Assembly: GCA_963556495.2 (NCBI GenBank)
Contig: OY747705.1
Span: forward strand, 36,204,298-36,268,297
Direction of reading: 5' to 3'
From: Valencia hispanica
Lineage: Eukaryota > Chordata > Actinopteri > Cyprinodontiformes > Valenciidae
Length of the DNA stretch: 64,000 nucleotides
How positions within the stretch are numbered: position 1 is the stretch's first letter; every line of letters starts with the position of its first letter. The position numbers and the translations under genes were made by a program. Shown one piece after another: positions 1-11,130 of the stretch. The notes under the pieces were generated by a model that was not told where the DNA came from, made no database searches, and was given only the letters and a program-made list of their open reading frames with translations.

Positions 1-2929
1 TATCCTTAAACACCAGACACCCCACATCTATGTGTGTGTGTTAGCATGCTGGTGCATATAAGGTTTCTCCATAAGAGTGTTCGATAGTTGGTGTGAGAAG
101 ACATCAATCCGTCCCCCAGGAATCGATGCAGACATGAAGAAGATCGGAGCAAAGACGTCCAAAGGACCACCAGAGCCCCAGGCGGCCCCGGGCGGGGCCG
201 ACCGCATCCCCCAAGAGAGGAGAAAAGGAGAACCCCAGGGGAAAATCCAGCGGCCACTATGCAGGGGCCCGGGGGGCAGCAGTGACGAGCCCACGGGCTC
301 CGCTGGCAACCGGCCGCGCCGGGGCGGGCCGGTCAACGGACCGGTCAACGGACCGGGGAAGCCGGGGCCCAGGGGCACCCCAGCCCCCAGCAGGGACCCG
401 ACAAGGGACCGGCCGACGAGGGGCCCCCGGCACTGCAGGGGCCAACATCCCAGCGCCCCACCAATAGCCGCAGGGGACGGACAGCATCCCCAGGCCGGGC
501 TCAGTCAGCATCTGGACGCCAAGTTGTACCAGCTCCCGGGTCCTGATCCCGCGCAACGCAGGGCGCCGAGACTAGGCTTCAAACGAGGGCCAGGGCCGGT
601 CCAACCCGCCAATGAACCGGCCACGCACGGTGCGCACAGAACAGGTGATCAAACGAGCAGAGACGCCGGATCCGCATCCCGTCGAGCCACCGAGCCGGCA
701 CCACCCAACAATCCCAAACCTGGCACCTCTTTTAAAAAAGAGGTGCCAGGTTTGGCCAACCAACCAACCAACCAAAGGAAGATATCGGCCCAGCGCATCG
801 GCCGACCGACACACCGCCCCCCCCAGGTCCGGCCAGGCACGCACCAGGTCCGAACCGGATTGACCACCGGCGCACCGGCAGGCAGGGGCCCCCGTCACCG
901 GCGGGGAGTGACGGAGGGGAAATAGGCCCCCCATTAAGTGTAAGGCCTGAGGTGCGCCAGGCGAGGGGGCAGACCAAGATCCAACCTGCCAGAGAGACAA
1001 AGACATAGAGACACAGTCATACATTCCCTCCCTCTTAAACACATACATTCTCAGTGACTCACCAAGACACCCAAAAAAATGACGCTGTACCCTCACTCAC
1101 ACACCCCATGCACACTTTATGCTCCCAGGTCCAGGTACTGATGCCCCAGTAGAGCCACCAGCCCCCGGACCCGGGAGGTGGACCCCCTACTTTCTAGGAT
1201 GGAGAAAAGCAGACCGCCAAGGGCCCCACAGTGGCAAAGCAGCCCGACAGCCCAGGACCCCGACCAGACCGCCTGTCCTCCTCCAGACCCCAACCCCTGA
1301 TGGCCCGTAGCGAACAGGGGTGGGAAAAGACCCCTAGCCTCCATCCTCCCGCTCGAGTATGGTGTTGATGCGTGTTGTTATAATGTGCATTTTAAACAGA
1401 GGGGTGGGATGTGGGGGAGGCAGCCACACATCCCCCAACCCCCACCCCGAGCCCTCAGTGTCTATATGTGGTTTAACAGTGGGCACCGGCACCAGAGGTG
1501 AAGCTGATTGTACCGCTCCCCCTCTGGATGCCGAAAAGTGTGCCCACCCCAAAGTCCCTACATATGTGTCGTGTGAAAATTTTATTAGTGGGAGTGTCTA
1601 AGTTGTATATTAAAATTGGGACCCAGGACACCACGGGACAGCGAGGAGGGAAGCCCCTCCTCGCACCCCAGTGATGTGCCCATGCCCCAAGACCCTATAT
1701 GAGTGGTAAAGTGATGGAGCGGGTGGACAGAGGTGTCCAGGGATGGGGAGGGAAGGACTGGGAGACAAAATGTCTTCCCAGGGAGCAAGCTCCCCCACTG
1801 ACCCCAATAGGCACCGCTGTTCACCGGGATCCACCAGGGGAGGGAGGCCATGGCACGTCCGACCCGGGGCCCACGGCCACAGCACCACAAACCCCACGGA
1901 CCCCAAGGCAGTCCCCCCAGCCCCATCCCAGAAGGGGAACTAAACCCACCCTGACATTCGCTCTACTCTCAAAACACAAAAGACACTAGACACCCAGGTT
2001 GAGTTCGCCCCCCCCCTCACGCACACCCCTCCCCCCCCGTCCAAGTGCCCTCGTAGGGGGAGAGCACCTGTTGCCACACAGCAGCAGCCTCCCCACCAGC
2101 AAAGGAGGCCCCCAGCGCCACCCGCACACCGGAGGCCCCTGTAGCCCGAACCACGTCGACGCACCTGCCCAGACCAGGAGCAAACCGATGAGCCGGGCGG
2201 CCGACCCACCAGGCCGACATCCACCAGCCTCATTCTTTGTGGAGCGACCACTGTTGCTCAACGGCCCGGCAGGAGACCAAACCCAGCGCCCCACCCACCT
2301 GCCCTGCACGCCCACCACCCGGCCAGTCCACCCGCAAGTCCGACCGATCCCGGCCAAATGCCCAACCCCAGCACCCCACACAAAGACCAAGACCCAGGAG
2401 CCAAGTCCAGTGCAAAAAAGGACTGATCCGGCCCAGAAACGCCACCCAGCCGCCGCGACCAGCAGCCAGGCACCCCAACCAGCAAACAAGGCGAGACGCC
2501 ATACAGGGACTGGCGATGACAATCGGCCCAGAGAAAAAAAAGAGAGGCGGCTGCACATGCCGGCCAGCGGCCGGCCACGACCCCCACAGCCAACAGAGAC
2601 CCCACGCCGGCCGATCCCCAGCCAGGACCACAGCTAGGGGGCGCGGCGCCCCCGAGCCCCGAATACCCAGGCCCATCCCAGACCCTACCCAGGCGCAGCA
2701 AGGCCACCAGGCCAGTAACCCATGTCCGCCAGTGCAACCCCCCCAAGGTACCGCATGCAGCCATCAGGAGTCACCACCCAAAGCCCAACCCCAGGCCGGC
2801 CACGACGTCCAACGCCCCATCCACCCAGTGATCCCACCCCCCGGGGTCCCCCCCAGACGCCTCCAACCCCAAAACCCCCACATCAGCAACAGTGTCCCAA
2901 ACGACAAAACCAAGTAGCCCCCACCCCAA
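1..2929 (-). other. G-rich presumed 3' UTR of L1 copy 1
   Basis: About 2.9 kb of C-rich plus strand, hence G-rich in the L1 sense strand, starts directly after the ORF2 stop and shows sharply different composition from the AT-rich LINE coding region. Runs of four to nine G occur repeatedly on the minus strand (for example opposite 2008-2040 and 2836-2855), the pattern that forms G-quadruplexes. L1 3' UTRs in other vertebrates are known for G-rich tracts, so this is read as the 3' UTR. The long open frames here are compositional artefacts: Pro/Gly/Arg-rich in every frame and without domains. No terminal poly(A) (poly-T on plus) is seen, so the end is outside the window or lost. It could instead be an unrelated GC-rich sequence. 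Confidence 0.5.
714..755. repeat. 42-bp near-perfect inverted repeat (hairpin)
   Basis: Positions 714-733 and 736-755 are exact reverse complements (20 bp each) separated by AA. The arms begin CCAAACCTGG and end CCAGGTTTGG. A short CCAA tandem follows at 755-774. In RNA from either strand this would fold into a very stable hairpin. It lies inside the presumed L1 3' UTR. Confidence 0.9.
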
Positions 2930-5900
2930 CTAGGTGATGGAGCCGATCAAAGGAGCCCAGAGAGATTGATCAGATATGGAGCCAGAGGCCGTCTCAAGAC
3001 CAATATGGTCCAACAAGAGATTTCTATACTGATTAATATTAAGAGCTTTTTTATTTTTCCAGTTCAGGAGGATAGTTTTCTTAGCGATGCATAAGGCAAT
3101 GTGAACCATTAGAACTGACTTTGTGTCCATGGTGACATCATTTAAATTTCCTAACAGGCAAATTGAGGGAGATGGTGGGATGTTACATTTCAGACACTTT
3201 GATAAGTCCTCACATATCTGGCACCAAAATTTCTTAACAGGTGGACAGAACCAAAACGCATGAACATAAGTATCTGGTATATTGCTTGTGCATTGTAAGC
3301 AGGTATTAGACGATGTACAACCCATCCTAAACATTCGTTGACCTGTATAGTGTACTCTATGAAGGATTTTGTATTGTATTAATTGCCAATGAGGATTTTT
3401 TGTTATTTTAAAGGTTCTTAAACATATCTGAGACCAGACGTTTTGGTCGAAGCTGGCTGATAAATCCACCTCCCATTTTGAAATAGGGATGGCTATTGAT
3501 TCATCTAATGTAGATAAAGTTTTGTATATTTTAGACAGCAATTTGGGGGGGTTGAGATTAAGAAAATCTAAAACTCTTGCTGGAATTTGTAATTCAGCTG
3601 TATTGAGGCTAAATTTACCTTTAATAATAGATTTAATTTGTTGATATTCTAAGAATTTGTTTTTATCAATTCCATATTGTGTAATTAATGTATTAAATGG
3701 GATAAAGTCTGTTCCTTCAAATATATGTTCCAGGTATTCAATTCCATTGCACCTCCAGACTGGGAAACTTATCATACATTTTTTTTTGCAAGATGTCGGG
3801 GTTATTCCAGATGGGTGTACGTCTCCATGGGATTATTGTGGACTCTGTCATTTTTAGAAACTCCCACCATGCTGTCAGAGAGGAGCTGATATTTATGCTT
3901 TTAAAGCATTCATATTGTTTTATATTTGAGATAATAAATGGTAGGTCTGAAAGTTTTATCTTATTACATAGTGTCTGTTCTACGTCTATCCAGGACTCGT
4001 CTAGGTAGCTATGTTTTAACCATCTTGATATGTATTGGAGCCTGTTGGCTAAGAAATAATGATGGAAGTTTGGTAGATCTAGACCTCCTTTTTCTTTGGT
4101 CTTCTGCAGTGTTTTTAAGCTGATACGTGGGGGTTTATCTTTCCAAAGAAATTTAGAGATAGAGGAGTCCAGAGATCTAAACCAGTCTAGTGATGGTTTA
4201 ATTGGTATCATCGAGAATAAGTAGTTGATTCTGGGCAAAACCCTCATTTTTATTGAAGCAACCCTTCCCATAAGTGATATGGGTAGGGATTTCCATCTAG
4301 CAAGATAATCTTCCACTTTTTTTAAAAGTGGAATGTAGTTTAGCTTTATTAAATCTGCCAGTCTTGGTGAGACATTGATACCTAAATAGGTAATATTCCC
4401 TGACTGCAATTGTGTATTAGTTGGATTCTGGACAGAACAATTGATTGGAAGAACTGTAGATTTTAACCAATTTATAGAATAATCTGAAACATTTGAGTAA
4501 GAGTTTATCAACCCGATTACCTGAGAGAAAGAGGTTTGTGAATGCTGGAGAAAAAGTAATACATCATCTGCATAAAGACTGATTTTATGTTCTATGTTAT
4601 TGCATTTTATGCCTTTAATATTGTGAGTTTGCCTGATCGCTGCAGCTAGTGGTTCAATAAAAATAGCGAACAGGGAGGGAGAGAGAGGACATCCCTGCCT
4701 GGTACCTCTCTGAAGATAAAACCTAGATGATGTTTGGTTATTTGTTCTGATACACGCTGTTGGTGAACCGCATAATATTTTCAACCAGTTTATAAAAGAA
4801 TTTCCAAAGCCAAATTTATGTAAGGTTAAAATAAGAATTTCCAGTTAACTCTATCAAATGCTTTTTCTGCATCTAAAGATAATATATTAGTTTTAATGTT
4901 TTTACAGTTAGAAAAATCTATTAAATCTATTAATCTACGTGAATTTGTGGATGAATGTCTCCCTTTAATAAAAGCAGTTTGATCAGGATGTATATAAGAG
5001 GGGTTACTTTCTCTATCCTTTTTGCGAGGGCTTTGCAGATTATTTTAAGATCAACATTAATGAGGGATATGAGACGATAGCTGGTAGGAAACAAAGGGTC
5101 TTTACCTGATTTTAGTGGAAGACTAATGTAGGCAGAATTCATATTTGGTGGGAGTCTGCCATTTTCCTTGGTTTCCTGCAGCATTCTGTGGAATGTTGGT
5201 GCCAGAATATTCCAGAATTCTTTATAGAACTCTGCTGGAAATCCATCTGGGCCTGGAGCCTTATTATTGGGCATGCCTTGGAGGGCCCCATGGAGTTCAG
5301 CCGCTGTTAGTGGTGAATCCAGGGCCATCGCTTGACTTTCAGATAATTTAGGTAGTGTTATGTTATCAAAAAAATTTTCAATTTTATGATCCGATGGATT
5401 TATCTCTGGTGAGTATAAAGCCTTGTAAAATTATTTAAATGTGTTGTTTATTCTTCCAGGATCATATACTGTATTCCCAGGCTGATCTTTAATAGCAGAT
5501 ATAGTTGTTTTTTCTTTTTTAATTTTTAGCTGGTTAGCCAAAAATCTACCTGATTTATTACCTTGTTCAAAGTTTTCTATCCTATGTCTTTGAATTAAGA
5601 ACTGGGTCTGTTTATTAATCATTTGATTTAATTCTAGCTTTGCTTTACAAATTTTGCCTAGTCTCTCCTCCTCTAGAGAAGCTTCTAATGAATTAATAGT
5701 TTCTTCTAATACCTGAATACGTTTTTTTTCCATTTTCTTTTTATTTGATGAGAATGAGATTATTTTACCTCTAATCACAGCTTTTCCTGCCTCCCAAAGA
5801 ATGGATGGCGACGTACCAGGGAGGTCATTATATTCTAAATAAGAAGCCCACTCTTTTTCAAAATAATGAACAAAACAATCTAAACCCTGTAAACAGAACT

Positions 5901-5964
5901 TAGTGAAGTGGAGGAAACCAGTACACTCCAACATCCCTAAATGGACCATATACAAAAGATCCAA
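2930..5964 (-). pseudogene. L1 ORF2 remnant: linker, reverse transcriptase, C-terminal domain
   Basis: Remnant of the LINE replication protein that nicks DNA and primes reverse transcription at the nick. Three reading frames on the minus strand make up the gene. 5964-5431 covers the Lys/Glu-rich linker between endonuclease and RT (key words FEKEWASYLEYND and SILWEAGKAV). 5328-4930 holds the first RT blocks (NNKAPGPDGFPAEFYK). 4784-3738 holds RT palm motifs including RQGCPLSPSLF and the catalytic YADD. 3775-2930 carries the C-terminal part with CLQC and HAFWFCPPVKKFW, like the L1 Cys/His region, ending in a natural stop at 2930. Frame changes near 3750, 4850 and 5400 and an altered stretch at 4990-4930 break it. 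The roughly 230-residue AP-endonuclease domain expected upstream is absent: ORF1 ends at 6176 and the linker begins near 5900. Confidence 0.85.
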
Positions 5965-6175
5965 GCACCAAAAACAACTAACTAACAGGGCTTACCCTGT
6001 TACCATATTACCATACAACTCTTAGAGGGAACAATAGAGTCCATATGTAGTGTATTAAATCCCCCATGTACCAAAGGAGACAATCACAGTATTCTGGTTG
6101 ATGTACTTAGCATTCTCCATTAATTAACACAAAAAGCCCATAAGATTAAGCCACCATTTACCCACCAGACCACAT

Positions 6176-7023
6176 TCATTTAAGATTTTTGATGCACTGC
6201 AATGCCTTTTTTGGGTCATCAAAACGATGTTTAGTTCCATCTGGGGCCGTGAAGAACAACATGGCCGGGTATCCAATACCAAACTGAATCTTTGCTTGGT
6301 AGAGGAGCCGCTTGCATTCTGAGAAGGACTGTCGACGTGTTTGCGTTTTTCTGGTAAAGTCTCGGTAAAAGCTGATTTTGTGGTTCTGCCAACGTACATC
6401 CTCCAGCTCCCTGGCAAGCCTTTTTACTCGTTCTTTCTCCTGGAACTTCAAGAAACGCACCACCAGGGGTCTTGGAGGGGCTCCAGGCTTCACCTGCACC
6501 AGCGATCTATGTGCCCTTTCTATCTCCAAACCCTCTTCGAATCGACTCTTGAGTATCTCTGGGAGTGCCCTCCTGAGAAAGGAAATAGCATCTTTGCCCT
6601 CGGCCTTCTCGGGAAACCCAAATATACATAAATTCAGACGCCTTTCTCTGTCTTCTAATTCCACCACTCTCATAGTTATGGTTTCAATATCAGACACTGT
6701 CGCTGGTGGAGAGTATCCAGACGAGCTTCTGTACTGTTTACCTGTGTTAGCACCTCAGCTAGCTTCTCTTCAAAGGCGGTGACCGCTTTTCTCGTTTTCA
6801 CCAGTTGATTCCGGATGTCGGCAAAATTCTTCACTTGATCCTCCAATATTTTCTTCTGGTCACCAGCCAGTTTCTCTAGAAGCTGCGTTATTTGGGCGTC
6901 CGGTTCAGTAGTCGTGTCTTCAGCCGATGCTGTCGTCTGGAGAGCCTTGGAGCTAGCATTAGCGTTAGCCTTCAACAGCGTCTGCTGTAGCGTTGTCCCC
7001 GCTGTGTTTTTCTTGTTCGGCAT
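6176..7023 (-). pseudogene. L1 ORF1 (RNA-binding chaperone type), one frameshift
   Basis: The minus-strand ATG at 7023 opens an about 115-residue segment rich in Lys, Glu and Gln (heptad-like LEKLAGDQKKILEDQVK) that predicts a coiled coil. The second half (6697-6176) is in another frame and carries an RRM-like stretch (RRLNLCIFGFPEKAEGKD) followed by a basic C-terminal domain with LVVRFLKFQEKERV and an ending of the FDDPKKAL type. This order (coiled coil, RRM, CTD) is that of L1 ORF1p, which trimerises on LINE RNA. A single-base indel around 6690-6700 separates the halves. It precedes ORF2 by about 0.2 kb once the deleted endonuclease is ignored. Confidence 0.8.
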
Positions 7024-7281
7024 CTCAGTAAAAATTTTATTATTTGAGGGGGCTGTGCTCTACAAATAAGGTTAATAAAGTTCCTACCTTCTTATGTGTT
7101 TGCTTCATGTGGATGGATTTCTCCTGATGGCCTTGACTGGTCCCAGGGGCTACATTGTCTTTCGGGGAACTGAGGGCTGCAAATCTGTTTTTCAGCGATA
7201 TTCCGGGGAGGTGATATCTCTTGTTTTGGATTGCAGGTTCTTTTGTTTTTTCTTCCTCGGAGCAGAGATGGCAGTTGTAGA

Positions 7282-7578
7282 TTAAGTGTGCTTTAAAGCC
7301 AGCCAGTCTTCGTTGAATTGGGAATGGGGTGTTCTACCCGTTAAACGCCTTTTGGCTGGAGGAGTGGCATTGTTCTCAGGCTTCTGTGTGAGACTGTTGG
7401 ACCGAGATAACAACTGGCTGCCAGATTCTTCCTCCCTGCGTGTAGTCATTGGTAAAGTTGTCTCATTTCCATTTACAGTGTTTAGATCAAAATTAATCTG
7501 AAGATGGTGTAACTTCGTCTCGATTGTTTCAATTCTCTGTAGCAGTGTCTCAAAGTCCTCAGCTGAGCAAAACACCAT
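7282..7578 (-). CDS. Upstream small ORF of the L1 element
   Basis: From the minus-strand ATG at 7578 an open frame of about 98 codons begins MVFCSAEDFETLLQRIETIE, a short amphipathic helix, then a Ser/Thr/Arg-rich stretch, and ends near HSQFNEDWLALKHT. Past the stop, another frame on the same strand continues with ISLKNRFAALSSP, a phrase resembling the disordered N-terminal part of several LINE ORF1 proteins. It may be the first part of a second ORF1-like protein broken by a frameshift. It lies between the L1 5' end and ORF1. No enzymatic function is visible. Real coding status is uncertain. Confidence 0.4.
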   Translation of the reverse strand: MVFCSAEDFETLLQRIETIETKLHHLQINFDLNTVNGNETTLPMTTRREEESGSQLLSRSNSLTQKPENNATPPAKRRLTGRTPHSQFNEDWLALKHT

Positions 7579-7599
7579 ATTGGTAATCCACAATCTTTC

Positions 7600-7775
7600 A
7601 GAAAATAATCCAAAAATGAGATCCGGTCTAATACACTGACTCCAGAGGCTGGGTGTATAAAGTAACTAAGAAAAAGCTAAGAAAAGAAAATAAGAAAAGA
7701 GAATAAGGCTAGAGATCAGGAGAGGTTGGGAGAGGCTGCTCCTCCTTTAGCAGCCAGGAAGTCTGATTAAGGCAA
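7600..7775 (-). promoter_or_regulatory. 5' end region of L1 copy 1
   Basis: About 150 bp here recur in opposite orientation at 11505-11640, including a TTCTTATTTTCTTTTCTTAG-type pyrimidine stretch on the sense strand and the phrase ACACCCAGCCTCTGGAG. As it starts both copies and precedes the first ORF it is taken as the element's 5' UTR, where LINE promoters normally reside. No specific factor site was identified. Confidence 0.5.
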
Positions 7776-8059
7776 AGGGATTCTCTACCAAGTATTGAAG
7801 ATTGACATATTGTTTTGAAAGTACCATATTTTGATTGATTTGATGTGATCCTAATTTCTTTCTTTTCTCTGCAAAAACTGAGTAGTAAATGGTGATTTCT
7901 TCACTGTATTCTAATTTTTTGAATTCCCATTTTCATGGTATTTATAAGCTGGAATCCCAAACTATGTATAACAACTAAATACTTGTGGGCCCTGAATCTA
8001 TGATGTATGGAAGTTTGACGTGTTAAATGGAAATATGTAAATACATAAACTTTTACTTG

Positions 8060-8330
8060 ATAAAAAATTTTTGGGAAAGGGTCTGTACACACACACACAC
8101 ACACACAAGTCTGTATTGCTACCCATATTAGGACTTTATATTGACTTCCATTCATTTTAATAGCTGCATTAATGCCTAACCCAAACCCTTACCCTAACCA
8201 TCACCAGTTATTACCTAACCCTTAACCACTATACCTCTAAGCCTAACCCCTAACCCTAAAAAAGGGGGTCCACCATATTAGGACCAGGCTTTGGTCCCTA
8301 TAAGGTCCATTGGTCTTCAGAAAGTTAGCG
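8060..8330. repeat. AC-microsatellite plus CCCTAA-like interspersed repeat
   Basis: An (AC)n run (8087-8107) is followed by a conserved block (AGTCTGTATTGC, GGACTTTATATTGACTTCC) and then degenerate CCTAACCC units from about 8175 to 8262, ending in GGTCCCTATAAGGTCC. I recognise this order as a common fish repeat, probably a non-autonomous DNA element. The CCCTAA-like units are irregular and embedded, so this is not a telomere. Confidence 0.55.
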
Positions 8331-8339
8331 AATATGCCA

Positions 8340-9861
8340 GAGAAGGTCACAATGGAAACTGAAAGGGGAGAAATAAAGGGCAGCATATTTCACAGAAGCG
8401 GAGTTGGATGTGTTAATGCTGGCCTGTGAGGAACTCAAGCCAATCATTATGAAGAAAAGCAATACAGCTGCATCAGCAAAAGAAAGAATGTTGGCTTGGC
8501 AAAGTGAGTTTAACAAATATCATAACTCAACACTCTTCATTTTTATTATTCATTCATTTTCTTCCCCTTATTCCCAGTTGGGGTCAGGGGGTGCTGGAGC
8601 ATATAATGTATAATTTTAAATTTGTTTCAATTTGTTGGATAACTATTCAAGAATTACTTACTTTTGCCAACAATTCGTTAAGGGTACTGTAATATTGGAC
8701 ATTGACTTACAGATATATTGACTTCTCGCTTTAATGAGATGCAATCCTTCTGGAGCCAGAAGAACTCCGTCCCAAGTCAAAATGAAACAAAAACATTCTC
8801 CAAAAAGGTAAGATTGGAATCAAATAATTACTGGAGATATGTAGACATATATATTTTTTTACATTCTTCCTATCATCTAACTAATAGAAAGAAGGCTGAG
8901 GCCTGTCTAGCTGGTGGGGGGCTACCACCATCTCCCCTCACCCCAGCTGAGAAGTTGCCTCTGTCCTTTAATAGAGGCTAACCAGTGGTCGATGGCATTC
9001 CTGTGTGCACTTCATCATCAGATTCTGCCTTCCAGGATGCAAGTGACTTTGTGAAATATAAGTTTACAACATTCACTCATATATTCTAACTCAACTATTA
9101 TTGCTGCCACTTAAAGGCTTTTTCAATGCACTTACAGTAGTCATTTTTTCACAATGCAGGATTATTTCATTCAGCTGCATATGATGTATACTGTAATCTT
9201 ATTTGAAATATTTTTACATGTTACTGTTTTTTTCATTGTTTGTAATATGTAATGGGCTTTGCCCTGCAGTTTCTGGTGGATCCATTGTCTTACTGGACCC
9301 TCCAGAAACCCCCCAGTCTGTCAGAGTTGTACAATGATTACCAGGTTGCTTTTACATTTTTCAAATTTTTTTTACCATATAAAGTAGACTTGCATACTTG
9401 TATTGTAGGATGAAGATGAAAAGACCATTTCTGCTATGACAGAACTGAACAATGCTTTGATACCCACAGAGATATGCATATCATATAACACGCATCCCCT
9501 TTAACATAAACTAACAATTGTCATCTTCTGTTCATAGATTATGGCTGGGAATTCACAAACAGAGGAGGGTCCTTGTTCCTCTACACATGATATTAGCAGT
9601 GTAAGAACTTGTCTGCAACTGTCCTGTAAATATGTTGTTGCATCACTGAACAATCCTTTTATTCATCCTTTCGAGCTGCCAGCAAAGGAGCTGTATAGTG
9701 TCCATCTTCAAAGGCAGATAAGACAAAGCAAAATGGAGATGGACCTTATACAGCTCAAATTAGAGAAGAAAATAACCATACAAAAGGCCAAATTTGAAGT
9801 AGAAATACTGGAGCATCGCCTGAATGTAAGAAATGTCTGTGAAGATGGATTTGTTACATGA
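8340..9861 (+). pseudogene. Harbinger Myb/SANT-like DNA-binding gene remnant
   Basis: Several exon-like blocks are visible on plus. 8400-8510 encodes TEAELDVLMLACEELKPII and ends around ERMLAWQ, the start of a Myb_DNA-bind_5/NAIF1-like domain. 8885-8981 encodes RKKAEACLAGGGLPPSPLTP, the Gly/Pro linker typical of these proteins. 9541-9861 encodes a C-terminal part with ELPAKELYSVHLQRQIRQSK and a long Lys/Glu helix. In between lie introns or decayed exons. The N-terminal block is frameshifted relative to the ATG at 8334, and a short foreign repeat (TTCATTTTCTTCC...CCCAGTTGGGGTC, about 8545-8600) sits just after it. In the family this protein binds transposon ends and imports the transposase. 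Confidence 0.65.
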
Positions 9862-9959
9862 TAAATATTATACCAAATAATTTATAAAATAATCTTTTAT
9901 TATTTCAGGAAATTAAGAAATGAGACATTGTTTAATGTGAACACTTTAATTAAAGGGAA

Positions 9960-11130
9960 TTTGATAAATTAAGTCTAAGATTCACCCATCTCTGTGGTCA
10001 GTAATGTTAACTGGGGGATCCTCTCCACTATCTTCATCGGGGGGTGGGGCATGGCTCTCTCCTTTAAGCATTGCAAAGTGTTGAAGGACAACACAAGCCA
10101 CTCTGATGTCACAGACTGCCCCTGAGGCCACCCAGACACTGAAACCTCACCTTAAGGATGTCAATGGTCATCTCTTTCTTGGCCCGTGTTTGGCTGTGAG
10201 CCAAGTTGTAGCTGGTCTGCGGTCCAGGTTCAGGGTGGCATCATGTAGGCCAGACAAGAGTAACCTCTGTCCCCCAGCAAAAAGCCATTGTAGTGTCCTG
10301 TAATGGTTGAAGTGTATATTACAACTGTAGTAGAAAGACAAAAAACCATGGTGTACAGCAAATCATACTCTGTGGAAGAGAGTGGCATAATGACTCCCTA
10401 AAAATTGTGAGATCACATACAAATCCTGGCCATTTGGTCTCAACGTTGGTGATGAGGTGGGTCACATCACATATCTAGTTAGGGGTGTAGCAGTGATGAG
10501 TTTTATGGCTTCAAAACTGAAAGATTAAGGACAAGAACTTCAGTTACCTCCACCTTAATGCTATAGACAGATTTCCTGTTGACATAGTCTCCTTCATTGA
10601 CTGAGGAAGCTTTAATAGCATTGTGGGTGCAGTCGATGCACCCAATGACATTTGGAAACCCTGAAATCCAAAGTGATATTAAAAATTTAAGTACAACCAA
10701 AATAATATTTACCACAACTTAAACATGGTTGTGCTTTAGAAACCATGGTACTTGTAGTAAAACGTGTTGTACTAATGGACATTTGCCAAAGAAATATGTT
10801 TACTACAGTGAAACCATATATTTGTAAGGGTAGATGGATAGATATGAACAATATGAATACATTAAAAAATGTAAATATGTTCCCATACATTTTTCCAGAT
10901 ATGGCAAACCTGCCACACTTGGGATTTCTTCTTTGATAACATGCAGGGGGGGGGGGGGGGTGCCAGGGAACTGTACAAACTTGTGTGCAGGAACCATTTT
11001 AGCACCAGGCATACTTTACGAACAGGTCTATACACCCTTGCTTTTCTGACATGTTCTGCATCACCCACATTGTACAGAAAAATCCCTTTAGCAAAAAACA
11101 AAGGGCAATGCACAGAATGTGTTCTGTGAT
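9960..11130 (-). pseudogene. Harbinger (HARBI1-like, DDE_Tnp_4) transposase remnant
   Basis: Minus-strand blocks in order: about 11130-10870 gives FAKGIFLYNVGDAEHVRKA and VRKVCLVLKW, then FPGT and HVIKEEI; 10690-10545 gives GFPNVIGCIDCTHNAIKA and NEGDYVNRKSVYSI, which includes the first catalytic Asp; about 10480-10390 gives THLITNVETKWPGFVCD with the second Asp; 10315-9975 gives GFLLGDRGYSCLAYMMPP and a frameshifted NLAHSQTRAKKEMTIDILK with the likely catalytic Glu. The enzyme normally cuts and pastes the element into 3-bp targets. A 15-base homopolymer at 10946-10960 and several frame changes make it a pseudogene. The gap 10715-10870 may be an intron. Confidence 0.75.
10946..10960. repeat. 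G15 homopolymer inside the transposase remnant
   Basis: Fifteen consecutive G on plus (C on the transposase sense strand) fall where the family has a short Pro-containing junction after FPG, giving a slipped run of prolines and a frame change. Confidence 0.9.

Larger units (their letters stand above)
1..7775 (-). mobile_element. L1/Tx1-like LINE, copy 1 (reverse orientation, inactive)
   Basis: A non-LTR retrotransposon lies on the minus strand. In sense order it shows a 5' region (about 7775-7600), an upstream ORF, an ORF1 with coiled coil and RNA-binding part, an ORF2 with reverse transcriptase and C-terminal Cys/His region, and a long G-rich 3' region that seems to run off the window start. 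Both main ORFs carry frameshifts, and the apurinic endonuclease part of ORF2 is missing, so it cannot be autonomous. A second copy of the same subfamily lies at 35896-51695 on the plus strand and aligns from the linker through most of the RT and C-terminal region. The 5' end near 7775 is defined by its match to the inverted fragment at 11505-11640. Confidence 0.8.

Noticed and set aside
1..2929. Possible ribosomal DNA spacer, because of high GC and CCGG/CGG runs
   Set aside because: No conserved 18S, 5.8S or 28S core sequence is recognisable, and it is contiguous with the L1 ORF2 stop.
77..2937. Long Pro/Arg/Gly-rich open frames on both strands in the GC-rich region
   Set aside because: All frames are open because stop codons are rare in C-rich DNA. 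No domains, mutually overlapping, non-ATG starts; read instead as the L1 3' region.
8175..8262. CCCTAA-like units suggesting an interstitial telomere
   Set aside because: Units are irregular and lie between conserved transposon-like flanks also known from other fish loci.
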